Of a DNA stretch of 30,113 nt, positions 15,882 through 22,816 are shown one piece after another; the stretch's first letter is position 1, and the number at the start of each line of letters is the position of its first letter. The stretch lies in assembly GCA_902494515.1 (NCBI GenBank), contig CABUTS010000032.1:1-30113 (forward strand), written 5' to 3'. The DNA is from an uncultured Muribaculaceae bacterium (GTDB lineage Bacteria; Bacteroidota; Bacteroidia; Bacteroidales; Muribaculaceae). Position numbers and translations under genes: made by a program. Under the pieces are notes generated by a model, which saw nothing but the letters and a program-made list of their open reading frames with translations, did no database searches and was not told where the DNA came from.

Positions 15882-15926
15882 AGCAGCCTTTCAGCGACAT
15901 CACGTTGCCGAAAGGCTGCTTTGTTT
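15882..15926 (+). terminator. Terminator after the AmyE-like amylase gene
   Basis: AGCAGCCTTTC (15882-15892) and GAAAGGCTGCT (15910-15920) form a perfect 11-bp stem with a 17-nt loop, followed by TTGTTT. Confidence 0.8.
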
Positions 15927-15981
15927 CCGAACCTTGGGGGTGCAGTATGTGTTATAATTTAAAAATCAATACATACTGATA

Positions 15982-16494
15982 ATGAAAAAAATCGGAATAT
16001 TCTACGGCTCCGCTACCGGAACCACTGAGGAGGTCGCACTGCGTATTGCCAAACTCCTCGATGTAGACGCAAAAGATATTCATAACATTGCAACGGCAGC
16101 TCCGTCGGCTGTCGGCGATTACGACATCCTCGTGCTCGGCAGCCCTACATGGGGCGACGGCGACCTTGAGGATGACTGGTATGACTTCCTTGACGGCATG
16201 AAGGCTCTCGACCTCAAGGGGAAGCAGATCGCCCTTTTCGGCTGCGGCGACGAAACGATGTCCGAAACCTTCTGCAACGCCGTCGGCGAACTCCACAACA
16301 ATCTGGAAACCACCGGCGCTGAGTTCATAGCCCCCTATGATACAATCGGCTATACTTTCGATGCATCCGAGGCCAAACCCGAAAACGCACTCGAGGCCTA
16401 CGGGCTTCTGCTCGACGAGGTTAACCACCCCGAGCTCACCGAACAGCGCCTGAAAGGCTGGACCAAGCTGATTAAAGCCGCCGCCGAAGCCTGA
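15982..16494 (+). CDS. fldA: Flavodoxin
   Basis: A 170-residue long-chain-type flavodoxin, a cytoplasmic FMN protein that replaces ferredoxin as an electron carrier for enzymes such as pyruvate oxidoreductase or radical-SAM activases. The phosphate-binding loop GSATGTTEEVA is at residues about 9-19; the FMN-contacting segments LGSPTWGDGDLEDDWYDF and FGCGDETMSETFCNAVGELH follow the family pattern, with W near residue 57 and an acidic surface. The gene stands alone between two amylase genes and terminators on both sides, so it is probably monocistronic. A link to the nrdDG system in this window is possible, since NrdG-type activases accept electrons from flavodoxin, but this is inference. Confidence 0.96.
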   Translation: MKKIGIFYGSATGTTEEVALRIAKLLDVDAKDIHNIATAAPSAVGDYDILVLGSPTWGDGDLEDDWYDFLDGMKALDLKGKQIALFGCGDETMSETFCNAVGELHNNLETTGAEFIAPYDTIGYTFDASEAKPENALEAYGLLLDEVNHPELTEQRLKGWTKLIKAAAEA

Positions 16495-16530
16495 CCGCGC
16501 CGCTGCATATAATCTTCCGATTCGTCAGCG

Positions 16531-16570
16531 AAAAATTCCCGCATTAGTTTGATTTCATGCGGGATTTTTT
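16531..16570 (+). terminator. Flavodoxin terminator
   Basis: CCCGCAT (16538-16544) pairs with ATGCGGG (16557-16563), flanked by an A-run before and ATTTTTT after. The loop (16545-16556) contains the -33 box of the next promoter. Confidence 0.8.
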
Positions 16571-16579
16571 GTACTTTTG
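16548..16579 (+). promoter_or_regulatory. Promoter of the large GH13 gene
   Basis: TTTG (16548-16551), 20 bp, then TACTTTTG (16572-16579): a full match to the Bacteroidales consensus. It overlaps the flavodoxin terminator, with the -33 in the hairpin loop and the -7 just past the U-run. Predicted leader about 50 nt to the ATG at 16637. Confidence 0.8.
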
Positions 16580-16636
16580 CAGAAAGTTTATATCCTACTG
16601 AAATTCATTTTATTCTCTACAACTTATTACAGGACC

Positions 16637-19399
16637 ATGAGAAAACATTTACTGATGTTGCTGGCTCTGGTCTGGCTGTCGGTGACGGGTGTGAGCGCTC
16701 AGATGTTCACAACCTCTCCCGCTCCGCTGCAGCAGTCGAGCCAGAATGTAAAAATCTATTTCGACCCTTCGCAGTGTGATGTGGCCGGACTGAAAACGGC
16801 TTCCGAAATCTATGCCCATATCGGCGTGACCCTCCCGGATGCCCCCGGCGAATGGCAATACATAGTCGGCGGTTGGGCCGACAAGATGGCCAAGAAGAAA
16901 TTCAACAAGCTCGCCGACGGCCGTTGGGAACTCAACATCGGCGACATCAACACTTACTTCAACATCCCCGCCGGCGTAACCGTCGCCAAAATCGCTATTA
17001 TCGCGCTGAATGCCAGCGGCTCGGTTCAGACGTCGGACAACTTCCTGAACGTTTACCCCGAAGGTTACTACATCAGTTTCACCCACACCCCCGATAATCT
17101 GGTGATCGACAAACCGACGACCTTCACTTTCAGTCTGTCGGCAACCCAGATGTCGCAACTGAGCATCTCGGTCGACGGTACCGTCATAGCTTCCGCAGCT
17201 GACGCCACAACCGTTTCGGGAACCTACAACTTCGCGACTCCCGACAAATTCTACACCGTCACCGCTTCCGCCAGCAACGGCAGCGAGACACTGACCGAGG
17301 CGGTAACTGTGGCTTATCCCACCGCCTCGCAGCCCGGAAACTATCCCGGCGGAGTTCCCAAGATGGGCGCCGTGAAGCAGGCTGACGGTTCCGTGCTTTT
17401 CTGTCTTGCCGCTCCCCGGAAGACCAGTGTGATTCTGGTCGGCGAATGGGACGACTATCAGACCCTGAGCAAGAACGTAATGAAGTATCAGGATTACAAT
17501 GGCAACCGCTACTTCTGGACCAAGGTCGAAGGCCTTCAGAACAATGTCTACTATCCGTATTATTATCTTGTCGACGGTACACGCAAGGTCGCTGACCCCT
17601 GCGCCAAGCTGATGCTCGACTGCTACAGCGACAAGTGGATGCCCGAAGGTATCTGGAACGAACCTATGCCGAAGTATCCCTACGACAGGTTCGACGATGT
17701 AATGCTCGCCGTTTATCGTGGCGACATCGACGACTACAACTGGGACAGCGCTACCCTGAACTTCCAGACCCCGGATACAAAGTCGATGACCGTCTATGAG
17801 ATTCTTCTCCGGGACTTCACTGGCGACGGTTCGGATCAGGACGGCAAGACATTCGGCACATTCCGCACCGCTCTACCGAAGATTTCCTATCTGAAGGAGC
17901 TCGGCATCAATGCTGTGGAACTTCTCCCCGTGATGGAATTCAACGGCAACTCCTCCTGGGGTTACAACACCAACGGCTACATGGCCCTCGACAAAGTTTA
18001 TGGTTCTCCCAAGGATATGCGCGACTTCGTGGCTGAATGTCACCGCAACGGCATAGCCGTGATTCTCGATATTGTCTTCAACCAGTCCGACGGTCTGATG
18101 CCCTGGTATCAGATGTACGACATCTCTGACAACCCGTTCTACAACCAGACCGCTCCTCACGCCTACAGTGTGCTCAACGACTTCAATCAGGATAACACCG
18201 TTCTCCAGGACTACTGGCACCAGACCCTCCGCTACTGGATGGAAGCCTACAAGGTCGACGGTTTCCGCTTCGATCTCGTCAAGGGTCTCGGCGACAACCA
18301 TTCCTACGCAAACGCCGGCGATGCTGCCACCAATGGCTACAACGCCAGCCGTGTGGCCCGCATGAAAGCTCTCCACGATGTCATTGTATCGGTCAAGCCC
18401 GACGGCATACATATCAACGAGCTCCTCGGTACCAATCTGGAGGAGAACGCCAATGCCGCCAATGGCGAAATCGGCTGGAACAACCTCAACTACACCTCCG
18501 GTCAGTATGCAATCGGTACTGCCGACGGCAACGGCGACATGAAGATTTTCTACGCCTCCAACGGAGGCAAGACCTTCGGCGGCACCCTCTCCTACGCCGA
18601 GAGTCACGACGAACCCCGTGTGGCATCCAAGATGAAGCTTTACGGTGTTCCCGCCTTAAAATACTCCGCCGAGACTCCCAAGGCTGCTTCGGTCCGCCGC
18701 CTCGGTTCAGTAGCCGGTCAGATGCTTCTGAGCCCCGGCGCCCAGATGATATGGGAATTCGAGGAGGTGGCCGCCGACTACGAGCAGGGTTCCGACCTCG
18801 AGAAACTCCGCGCCATCGCTCCTATGTGGAATTACTTCGACAACGATGTCCGCGGCTCTCTTGCAGAGGTTTACAAACAGCTCTGCAACCTCCGCCTGAA
18901 GAACTCCGATATGTTTGACGGTTCGGCCCAGTACACCGGCAACGGTTTCAGCAACAGCGTCAGCACTCCCCGCTGGATCCGTCTGAACAACGGCACCAAG
19001 GAAATCCTCGGCGTATTCAACACCGCGGTTTCCGGCCAGGCTGCGACTGTCAGCGTTCCTGTGCAGCAGCTTTCCGGCTCGAATTATCAGCTGATTACAG
19101 CCGGTTATAACGACAACGTAACCATCACAGGCAACGGTCAGGTTCAGGTTACACTTCTTCCCAACAGTTTTGCAGTCTTCGCGACTCCGAACGTATCGGG
19201 CATTGAGGATGTGGAATCCGACATCTCCGAAGCTGCCGTGAACGTTTACGGAGCGGAAGGCGAAATCATAATCAGCGGTGACTACAACACCGCTGAGGTC
19301 TACAACCTGCAGGGTGCCGCGATGGGTTCGCTCCGCGTTCCCGCCGGAATCTACGTTGTCCGCGTCGACGGCATCGCCCACAAGGTAGTCGTCAGATAA
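16637..19399 (+). CDS. Multidomain secreted GH13 alpha-amylase-family enzyme
   Basis: A 920-residue exported enzyme. I start it at 16637 because that ATG opens a clear signal peptide (MRKHLLMLLALVWLSVTGVSAQ); the frame is open 20 codons further upstream, across the transcript start. After the signal come an N-terminal beta-rich module (about 25-140), an Ig-like module (about 145-230), an early-set/CBM48-like domain (about 245-345, KTSVILVGEWDDYQ), the GH13 barrel (about 385-770) and a C-terminal beta domain. Catalytic positions are D546 (GFRFDLVKG), E595 (HINELLG) and D658 (ESHDEP). Region I reads DIVFNQ, with Gln483 where His is usual. The last about 65 residues (VYNLQGAAMGSLRVPAGIYVVRV) resemble type IX secretion tails. 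Substrate is an alpha-glucan; amylase, pullulanase and related activities cannot be separated here. Confidence 0.88.
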   Translation: MRKHLLMLLALVWLSVTGVSAQMFTTSPAPLQQSSQNVKIYFDPSQCDVAGLKTASEIYAHIGVTLPDAPGEWQYIVGGWADKMAKKKFNKLADGRWELNIGDINTYFNIPAGVTVAKIAIIALNASGSVQTSDNFLNVYPEGYYISFTHTPDNLVIDKPTTFTFSLSATQMSQLSISVDGTVIASAADATTVSGTYNFATPDKFYTVTASASNGSETLTEAVTVAYPTASQPGNYPGGVPKMGAVKQADGSVLFCLAAPRKTSVILVGEWDDYQTLSKNVMKYQDYNGNRYFWTKVEGLQNNVYYPYYYLVDGTRKVADPCAKLMLDCYSDKWMPEGIWNEPMPKYPYDRFDDVMLAVYRGDIDDYNWDSATLNFQTPDTKSMTVYEILLRDFTGDGSDQDGKTFGTFRTALPKISYLKELGINAVELLPVMEFNGNSSWGYNTNGYMALDKVYGSPKDMRDFVAECHRNGIAVILDIVFNQSDGLMPWYQMYDISDNPFYNQTAPHAYSVLNDFNQDNTVLQDYWHQTLRYWMEAYKVDGFRFDLVKGLGDNHSYANAGDAATNGYNASRVARMKALHDVIVSVKPDGIHINELLGTNLEENANAANGEIGWNNLNYTSGQYAIGTADGNGDMKIFYASNGGKTFGGTLSYAESHDEPRVASKMKLYGVPALKYSAETPKAASVRRLGSVAGQMLLSPGAQMIWEFEEVAADYEQGSDLEKLRAIAPMWNYFDNDVRGSLAEVYKQLCNLRLKNSDMFDGSAQYTGNGFSNSVSTPRWIRLNNGTKEILGVFNTAVSGQAATVSVPVQQLSGSNYQLITAGYNDNVTITGNGQVQVTLLPNSFAVFATPNVSGIEDVESDISEAAVNVYGAEGEIIISGDYNTAEVYNLQGAAMGSLRVPAGIYVVRVDGIAHKVVVR

Positions 19400-19453
19400 C
19401 CCCCTCAGTCCTATACATTTATCAGATCCCCCCTTCTATCAGATCCCCCCTTC
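19390..19453 (+). repeat. 17-bp tandem repeat after the large GH13 gene
   Basis: Two exactly adjacent, identical 17-bp units occupy 19420-19436 and 19437-19453. Their core TCAGATCCCCCCTTC resembles the sequence around the gene's stop codon (TCAGATAACCCCCTC from 19392), suggesting the unit derives from it, though the stop codon itself is lost in the copies. Confidence 0.7.
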
Positions 19454-19470
19454 ATTCCGATCTATTACAT

Positions 19471-19500
19471 AAGGACTGCCGGCAACGGTAGTCCTTTTTT
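19471..19500 (+). terminator. Terminator after the large GH13 gene
   Basis: AGGACTGCCG (19472-19481) pairs with CGGTAGTCCT (19486-19495) with one G-U pair and a GCAA tetraloop, followed by a run of T to 19500. Confidence 0.9.
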
Positions 19501-19562
19501 GTAGCTCTTTCGGAACACATAAGAATCGAATTCGAGATATACGTCTATCTCGCGCTCAATGT

Positions 19563-19826
19563 TCAGACGGATATTATTGATTTACCGAAGAAGGCCGACA
19601 GCATGGCAAGTGTGGAGACCGTGAAGTTATGCTGTCCGCTCAACCATCGTGTGATTTCGCTTGGACGCTTTCCCAACTGTTCTGCAAACTGTTTCTTTGA
19701 AAGTCCGCGTTCATGCATAAGCGAATCTATTTTATTAGATATCGCGAAAGACAGGTTGATTTCTTCCTTTATCTCCGGTGGCACCTGACTGACCATTTCC
19801 CGGTATCTGTTTCTTATATCCTTCAT
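19563..19826 (-). CDS. HigA-like antitoxin (XRE helix-turn-helix)
   Basis: An 87-residue DNA-binding protein with an XRE-type helix-turn-helix at about residues 42-61 (LSKKQFAEQLGKRPSEITRW) and the LSGQHNFTVSTLAMLSAFFG continuation typical of HigA-like antitoxins. The N-terminal helix region (VPPEIKEEINLSFAISNKID) could contact the toxin. Its ATG overlaps the stop of the preceding gene by four bases (ATGA), indicating translational coupling. The toxin-first gene order is that of higBA-type modules. It probably neutralises the toxin and represses the operon through the palindrome at 20335-20354. The antitoxin family is clear; the exact subfamily is not. Confidence 0.85.
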   Translation of the reverse strand: MKDIRNRYREMVSQVPPEIKEEINLSFAISNKIDSLMHERGLSKKQFAEQLGKRPSEITRWLSGQHNFTVSTLAMLSAFFGKSIISV

Positions 19827-20293
19827 AGCTTAAAGGTCTTGTCAGTTTCGATTGTTTTGGATGTTACAGTTATTGTACCGTCATGTTGACCCTCTTTCAG
19901 CAACTCTTCAAATTTCTGTAGCGTCAGAACATACCCCCGCAAAGAATCATCCTCCTCATAAGTGCGGGAGTTCTTGACGCCGCCATTACCGAGGATAAGA
20001 ATCCTGTCGGAAAGTCGCAGACAATACAGACGGAGTTTAGAACGAAGCACAGGAAGTGCTACCACTGAATCACGCATCTTACCTTCGGGCCGAAAAAAGC
20101 GTTCCAAAGCCCCCTCTTCGGCAATTTTATCCAAAAGCTGTACGATGCGTAAGAGGTCTTTATTCAATTGAGCGTCTTTAATGAATTTGGAATAAAAACG
20201 CTCGTATTCAGTCTCAGCTTCTTCTGAAAACTGAATAGTGTAAATGGTACACTTGTCAGTGTCGTTGACTAAAACCAGCTCTACTTCGCTCAT
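19823..20293 (-). CDS. Putative toxin of a HigBA/RelE-like toxin-antitoxin pair
   Basis: A 156-residue protein immediately upstream of, and overlapping by 4 bp, an XRE antitoxin gene. The central part fits a RelE/HigB-like fold: EEAETEYERFY early helix, then PEGKMRDSVVALPVLRSKLRLYCLRLSDRILILGNGGVKNS, with basic strands and a hydrophobic last strand. The C-terminal KTIETDKTFKL is extra. If it is such a toxin it would cut ribosome-bound mRNA, but the catalytic residues are not certain from sequence alone. Base composition is lower in GC than neighbouring genes, in keeping with acquisition by transfer. A -7 element and palindromic operator lie directly upstream. The toxin call rests on context plus fold resemblance. 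Confidence 0.75.
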   Translation of the reverse strand: MSEVELVLVNDTDKCTIYTIQFSEEAETEYERFYSKFIKDAQLNKDLLRIVQLLDKIAEEGALERFFRPEGKMRDSVVALPVLRSKLRLYCLRLSDRILILGNGGVKNSRTYEEDDSLRGYVLTLQKFEELLKEGQHDGTITVTSKTIETDKTFKL

Positions 20294-20318
20294 ATATATT
20301 GTCTTTGTAGTTACAACG

Positions 20319-20354
20319 CAAATATACGACTTTTATTTCACATAAATGTGAAAT
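20319..20354 (-). promoter_or_regulatory. Toxin-antitoxin promoter with palindromic operator
   Basis: On the minus strand TATATTTG (20326-20319) fits the -7 consensus. The -33 area lies in a perfect palindrome: ATTTCACAT (20335-20343), AA, ATGTGAAAT (20346-20354). A 9-bp-arm palindrome over the -33 region is what an autorepressing antitoxin would be expected to use. It also lies about 95 bp upstream of mnmA on the other strand. Confidence 0.7.
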
Positions 20355-20449
20355 TTCTCTCTTTTTTTATTAGAGTGCGTGCAATCAGTACAGGTTTTAT
20401 GTACGAAATTCGGGGATTTTTCGTTAATAATTATGTATTTGACATCATT

Positions 20450-21559
20450 ATGAAGATTGCTGCATTGATTTCAGGTGGCGTCGACTCCGCCGTGGCCGTT
20501 CACAGGCTGGTGGAGGAGGGTCACGACCTGACGCTTTTTTACATACGGATCGGTCTTGACACCGACGAGGGCGACTGTGCCGCCGAGGAGGATATTGAGA
20601 TGTGCCGGGCCATCGCCCGCCGCTACAATCTCCCCCTGGAAATCGTATCGCTCCACGAGGAATACTGGGAGAACGTGATGGAGTATGCCCTTCGCACCGT
20701 GCGCCAGGGTCTCACTCCGAATCCCGATATCATGTGCAACCGTCTGATCAAATTCGGCTTCTTCGAGGAGCGCTGGGGCAAGGATTTCGACATCACCGCC
20801 ACGGGACACTATGCTTCGACCCTCATCGGCGACGACGGACTGAAGTACCTCGCCACAGCCGTTGACCCGGTCAAGGACCAGACCGACTTCCTCGCCCGGA
20901 TAACCTATAAGCAGCTGTCGCATCTGATGTTCCCGTTAGGCAATCTCCCGAAGGCCGAGGTGCGCCGGATTGCCGCCGAGGCAAAACTCCCCAACGCCTG
21001 CCGCAAGGACTCGCAGGGCATCTGTTTCCTTGGCAAAATCAACTACAACGATTTCCTCCGCCGTCATCTCGGCGAAAAGAAGGGCCCGATTATCGAAATC
21101 GAAACCGGCCACAAAATCGGCGAACACAAGGGCTTCTGGTTCCACACCATCGGCCAGCGCAAGGGCCTCGGCCTGAGCGGCGGCCCATGGTATGTTGTCA
21201 AGAAGAATGTTCACGACAACGCCATCTATGTGTCGCGCGGTTACGACACCGAAAAGCAGTACGGCAACATAATAACCCTCACCGAACCGCAGTTCATTAC
21301 CCGCGACCCCTGGGCCGGTCTCCCCTGCGACCATGAGGAGATAACGTTCAAGAACCGTCACACCCCGGAGTTCATCAAGGCCCGGCTGACCCGTACCGGC
21401 GGTCAGGACAACATCCCGGTGGAATATGTGGTCGAGACCGAACAGCCGGTTCAGGGGATTGCCCCCGGTCAGTTTGGCGTGATTTACGATAAAGACTCCC
21501 GCATCTGCTACGGTTCCGGAATCATCACCCTTGACCCCACCCGCCGACATCACTCTTGA
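20450..21559 (+). CDS. mnmA: tRNA-specific 2-thiouridylase MnmA
   Basis: A 369-residue tRNA-modifying enzyme that thiolates U34 of Lys, Glu and Gln tRNAs. I start it at 20450 (MKIAALISGGVDSAVA); the 34 codons upstream in frame cross the toxin operator and look unrelated. The PP-loop SGGVDSA spans residues 8-14. The catalytic cysteines are C96 (NPDIMCN) and C192 (GICFLG). The central TIGQRKGLGLSGGPWYV and C-terminal beta-barrel with QGIAPGQFGVIYD are typical. Length is normal. It is divergent from the toxin-antitoxin operon and followed by the UVR protein gene. Its stop codon lies inside a 25-bp tandem repeat. Some Bacteroidales carry two mnmA paralogues; which one this is cannot be told. Confidence 0.95.
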   Translation: MKIAALISGGVDSAVAVHRLVEEGHDLTLFYIRIGLDTDEGDCAAEEDIEMCRAIARRYNLPLEIVSLHEEYWENVMEYALRTVRQGLTPNPDIMCNRLIKFGFFEERWGKDFDITATGHYASTLIGDDGLKYLATAVDPVKDQTDFLARITYKQLSHLMFPLGNLPKAEVRRIAAEAKLPNACRKDSQGICFLGKINYNDFLRRHLGEKKGPIIEIETGHKIGEHKGFWFHTIGQRKGLGLSGGPWYVVKKNVHDNAIYVSRGYDTEKQYGNIITLTEPQFITRDPWAGLPCDHEEITFKNRHTPEFIKARLTRTGGQDNIPVEYVVETEQPVQGIAPGQFGVIYDKDSRICYGSGIITLDPTRRHHS

Positions 21560-21599
21560 CTCCACCTGCCGACATTACTCTTAATCCCCTGCCGACATT
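21527..21599 (+). repeat. 25-bp tandem repeat spanning the mnmA stop codon
   Basis: Copies at 21527-21551 (inside the coding region), 21552-21576 and 21577-21599 (two bases shorter). The mnmA TGA (21557-21559) is in the second copy; the third has TAA at the same offset (21582-21584), in a different frame. Shared core: CTGCCGACATT. Confidence 0.85.
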
Positions 21600-21641
21600 A
21601 ATCTGTTTACAATCCTTATTTCTGAATACTCCCTGACTTCA

Positions 21642-22277
21642 ATGGACGACAATATAAATTTCAATAACGATATTAAACGCGTGCAGCTCAAGGTGCTGGG
21701 CATCAGTTACAGCAACATCCAGTCCGGAGCTTACGCCCTGATTCTCGCCGAAGTCGACGGCCTGATGCGCCTGCCCGTTGTGGTCGGTGGCATGGAGGCG
21801 CAGTCAATTGCCATCCGTATGGAGCGGATCATACCTCCCCGGCCGATGACCCATGATCTGTTTGCAAGTCTGATGGATTCATACGGCCTGCATCTGCTCG
21901 AGGTTTATATCTATAAATTTGAGGACGGCATCTTCTCGGCTGCCATGTCGTTTATCGACGAAAACGGCAAGACCGCAACGCTCGACGCCCGCACCTCCGA
22001 CGCCATCGCCATCGCAATGCGCAGCGATGCTCCGATTTACACCACCCCCGAAATCATCCGCGAAACCGGCTTCACCATGGAAACCGTCACCGACGGCACT
22101 CCCGACGACTCAGCCGATGAACATTCCGAGGAAACCGTGGTCATGGAATCCCGCGAGGAAAAACTCAAGCGCCTCCGCAAGCAGCTCGACGACGCTATTG
22201 CCGCCGAGGAATATGAGCAGGCCCAGCTCATCCAGCAGCAAATCTCGGACCTTGAGAAGTGGGATAAAAAGGACTGA
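21642..22277 (+). CDS. Bifunctional nuclease family (DUF151) protein with UVR domain
   Basis: A 211-residue protein with a bifunctional-nuclease (DUF151) domain at about 12-140 (LPVVVGGMEAQSIAIRMERIIPPRPMTHDLF and LDARTSDAIAIAMRSDAPIY region) and a UVR motif helix pair at about 172-206 (EEKLKRLRKQLDDAIAAEEY). The DUF151 fold has been reported to cut DNA and RNA in a plant homologue; UVR motifs mediate contacts in UvrB/UvrC and ClpC-type proteins. A role in nucleic acid damage response is therefore plausible but not shown. Between them is an acidic linker (about 142-170). It lies 82 bp after mnmA. Its last codons (KWDKKD and stop) are copied in a composite tandem repeat that fills the gap to the next gene. 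Confidence 0.9.
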   Translation: MDDNINFNNDIKRVQLKVLGISYSNIQSGAYALILAEVDGLMRLPVVVGGMEAQSIAIRMERIIPPRPMTHDLFASLMDSYGLHLLEVYIYKFEDGIFSAAMSFIDENGKTATLDARTSDAIAIAMRSDAPIYTTPEIIRETGFTMETVTDGTPDDSADEHSEETVVMESREEKLKRLRKQLDDAIAAEEYEQAQLIQQQISDLEKWDKKD

Positions 22278-22362
22278 AGAAGTTGGAAAAACTGAATAAA
22301 CGGGATAAAAAGAACTGAAAAAGCGGGAAAAAGCTGAAGAAACGGGATAAAAAGGACTGAAT
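22257..22362 (+). repeat. Composite repeat of about 41 bp filling the gap after the UVR gene
   Basis: Five half-units start at 22261, 22284, 22302, 22325 and 22344, with alternating spacing 23, 18, 23 and 19 bp, so the higher-order period is 41-42 bp. The odd half-units copy GGGATAAAAAGGACTGA, the coding end plus stop. CTGA occurs in all five (TGA at 22275, 22293, 22316, 22335, 22358). The last copy ends at the next gene's ATG (22363), so it also provides that gene's ribosome-binding region. Confidence 0.9.
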
Positions 22363-22761
22363 ATGACTAAATCCGAATTGATAGCTGAGGCAGTTGCCCT
22401 CAAGGACTCCGGGAAATATAACTGCGCGCAGTCCGTGGCCTGCGCGTTTGCCGAAGAGGTCGGCGTTTCACGTGAAGAAATGGAAGTTGTGGCCCGTTCG
22501 TTCGGCGTCGGGATGGGCTGCATGGAAGCAACCTGCGGTGCCATAATCGGTGCGGGAATAATCCTCGGTGTTGCTTCGGCGAACCGCGTGCAGGCAATGC
22601 AAAGCTCCGCCGAAATCCTCCGCGCCTTCCAGAAACGCAACGGCGCGACAATCTGCCGTCAGCTGAAAGGCGTTTCCTCCACCCCACCCCGGCCGCTCCG
22701 CGCCTGCCGCCTGTGTGTGGCCGACGCCGCCGAATTTCTCTACGACCAGCTGCATAAATAG
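22363..22761 (+). CDS. C_GCAxxG_C_C family redox protein
   Basis: A 132-residue cysteine-rich protein of the C_GCAxxG_C_C family, named after its cysteine pattern and considered a putative redox or metal protein without a proven activity. Visible cysteines are C21 (KYNCAQSV), C53 and C58 (GMGCMEATCGAIIGAG), C98, C115 and C118 (CRLCV). The family signature is somewhat diverged: the stretch reads GCMEATCGAIIGAG. No signal peptide. It follows the UVR protein gene with only the repeat array between them and is probably cotranscribed. It converges on the DUF2284 fusion gene, another cysteine-rich protein. Family assignment is good; function is unknown. Confidence 0.85.
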   Translation: MTKSELIAEAVALKDSGKYNCAQSVACAFAEEVGVSREEMEVVARSFGVGMGCMEATCGAIIGAGIILGVASANRVQAMQSSAEILRAFQKRNGATICRQLKGVSSTPPRPLRACRLCVADAAEFLYDQLHK

Positions 22762-22770
22762 CCGGAGAGA

Positions 22771-22816
22771 AACCTCAAAGCTTGAATTTGAGGAACCTCA
22801 GAGCTGGAATTTGATT
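22771..22816 (-). repeat. 23-bp tandem repeat spanning the DUF2284-fusion stop codon
   Basis: Two adjacent 23-bp copies at 22794-22816 and 22771-22793 differ at a few bases. The copy at 22794-22816 holds the gene's end (KFQL and TGA, 22800-22798); the downstream copy has TGA at the same offset (22777-22775), in another frame. Confidence 0.85.

Noticed and set aside
14374..19399. Polysaccharide utilisation locus
   Set aside because: Two secreted amylases are present, but there is no SusC or SusD gene and the genes are separated by terminators.
19533..19552. Inverted repeat CGAGATA/TATCTCG after the antitoxin gene
   Set aside because: Only a 7-bp stem with no U-run in either direction; the stronger terminator at 19471-19500 belongs to the convergent gene.
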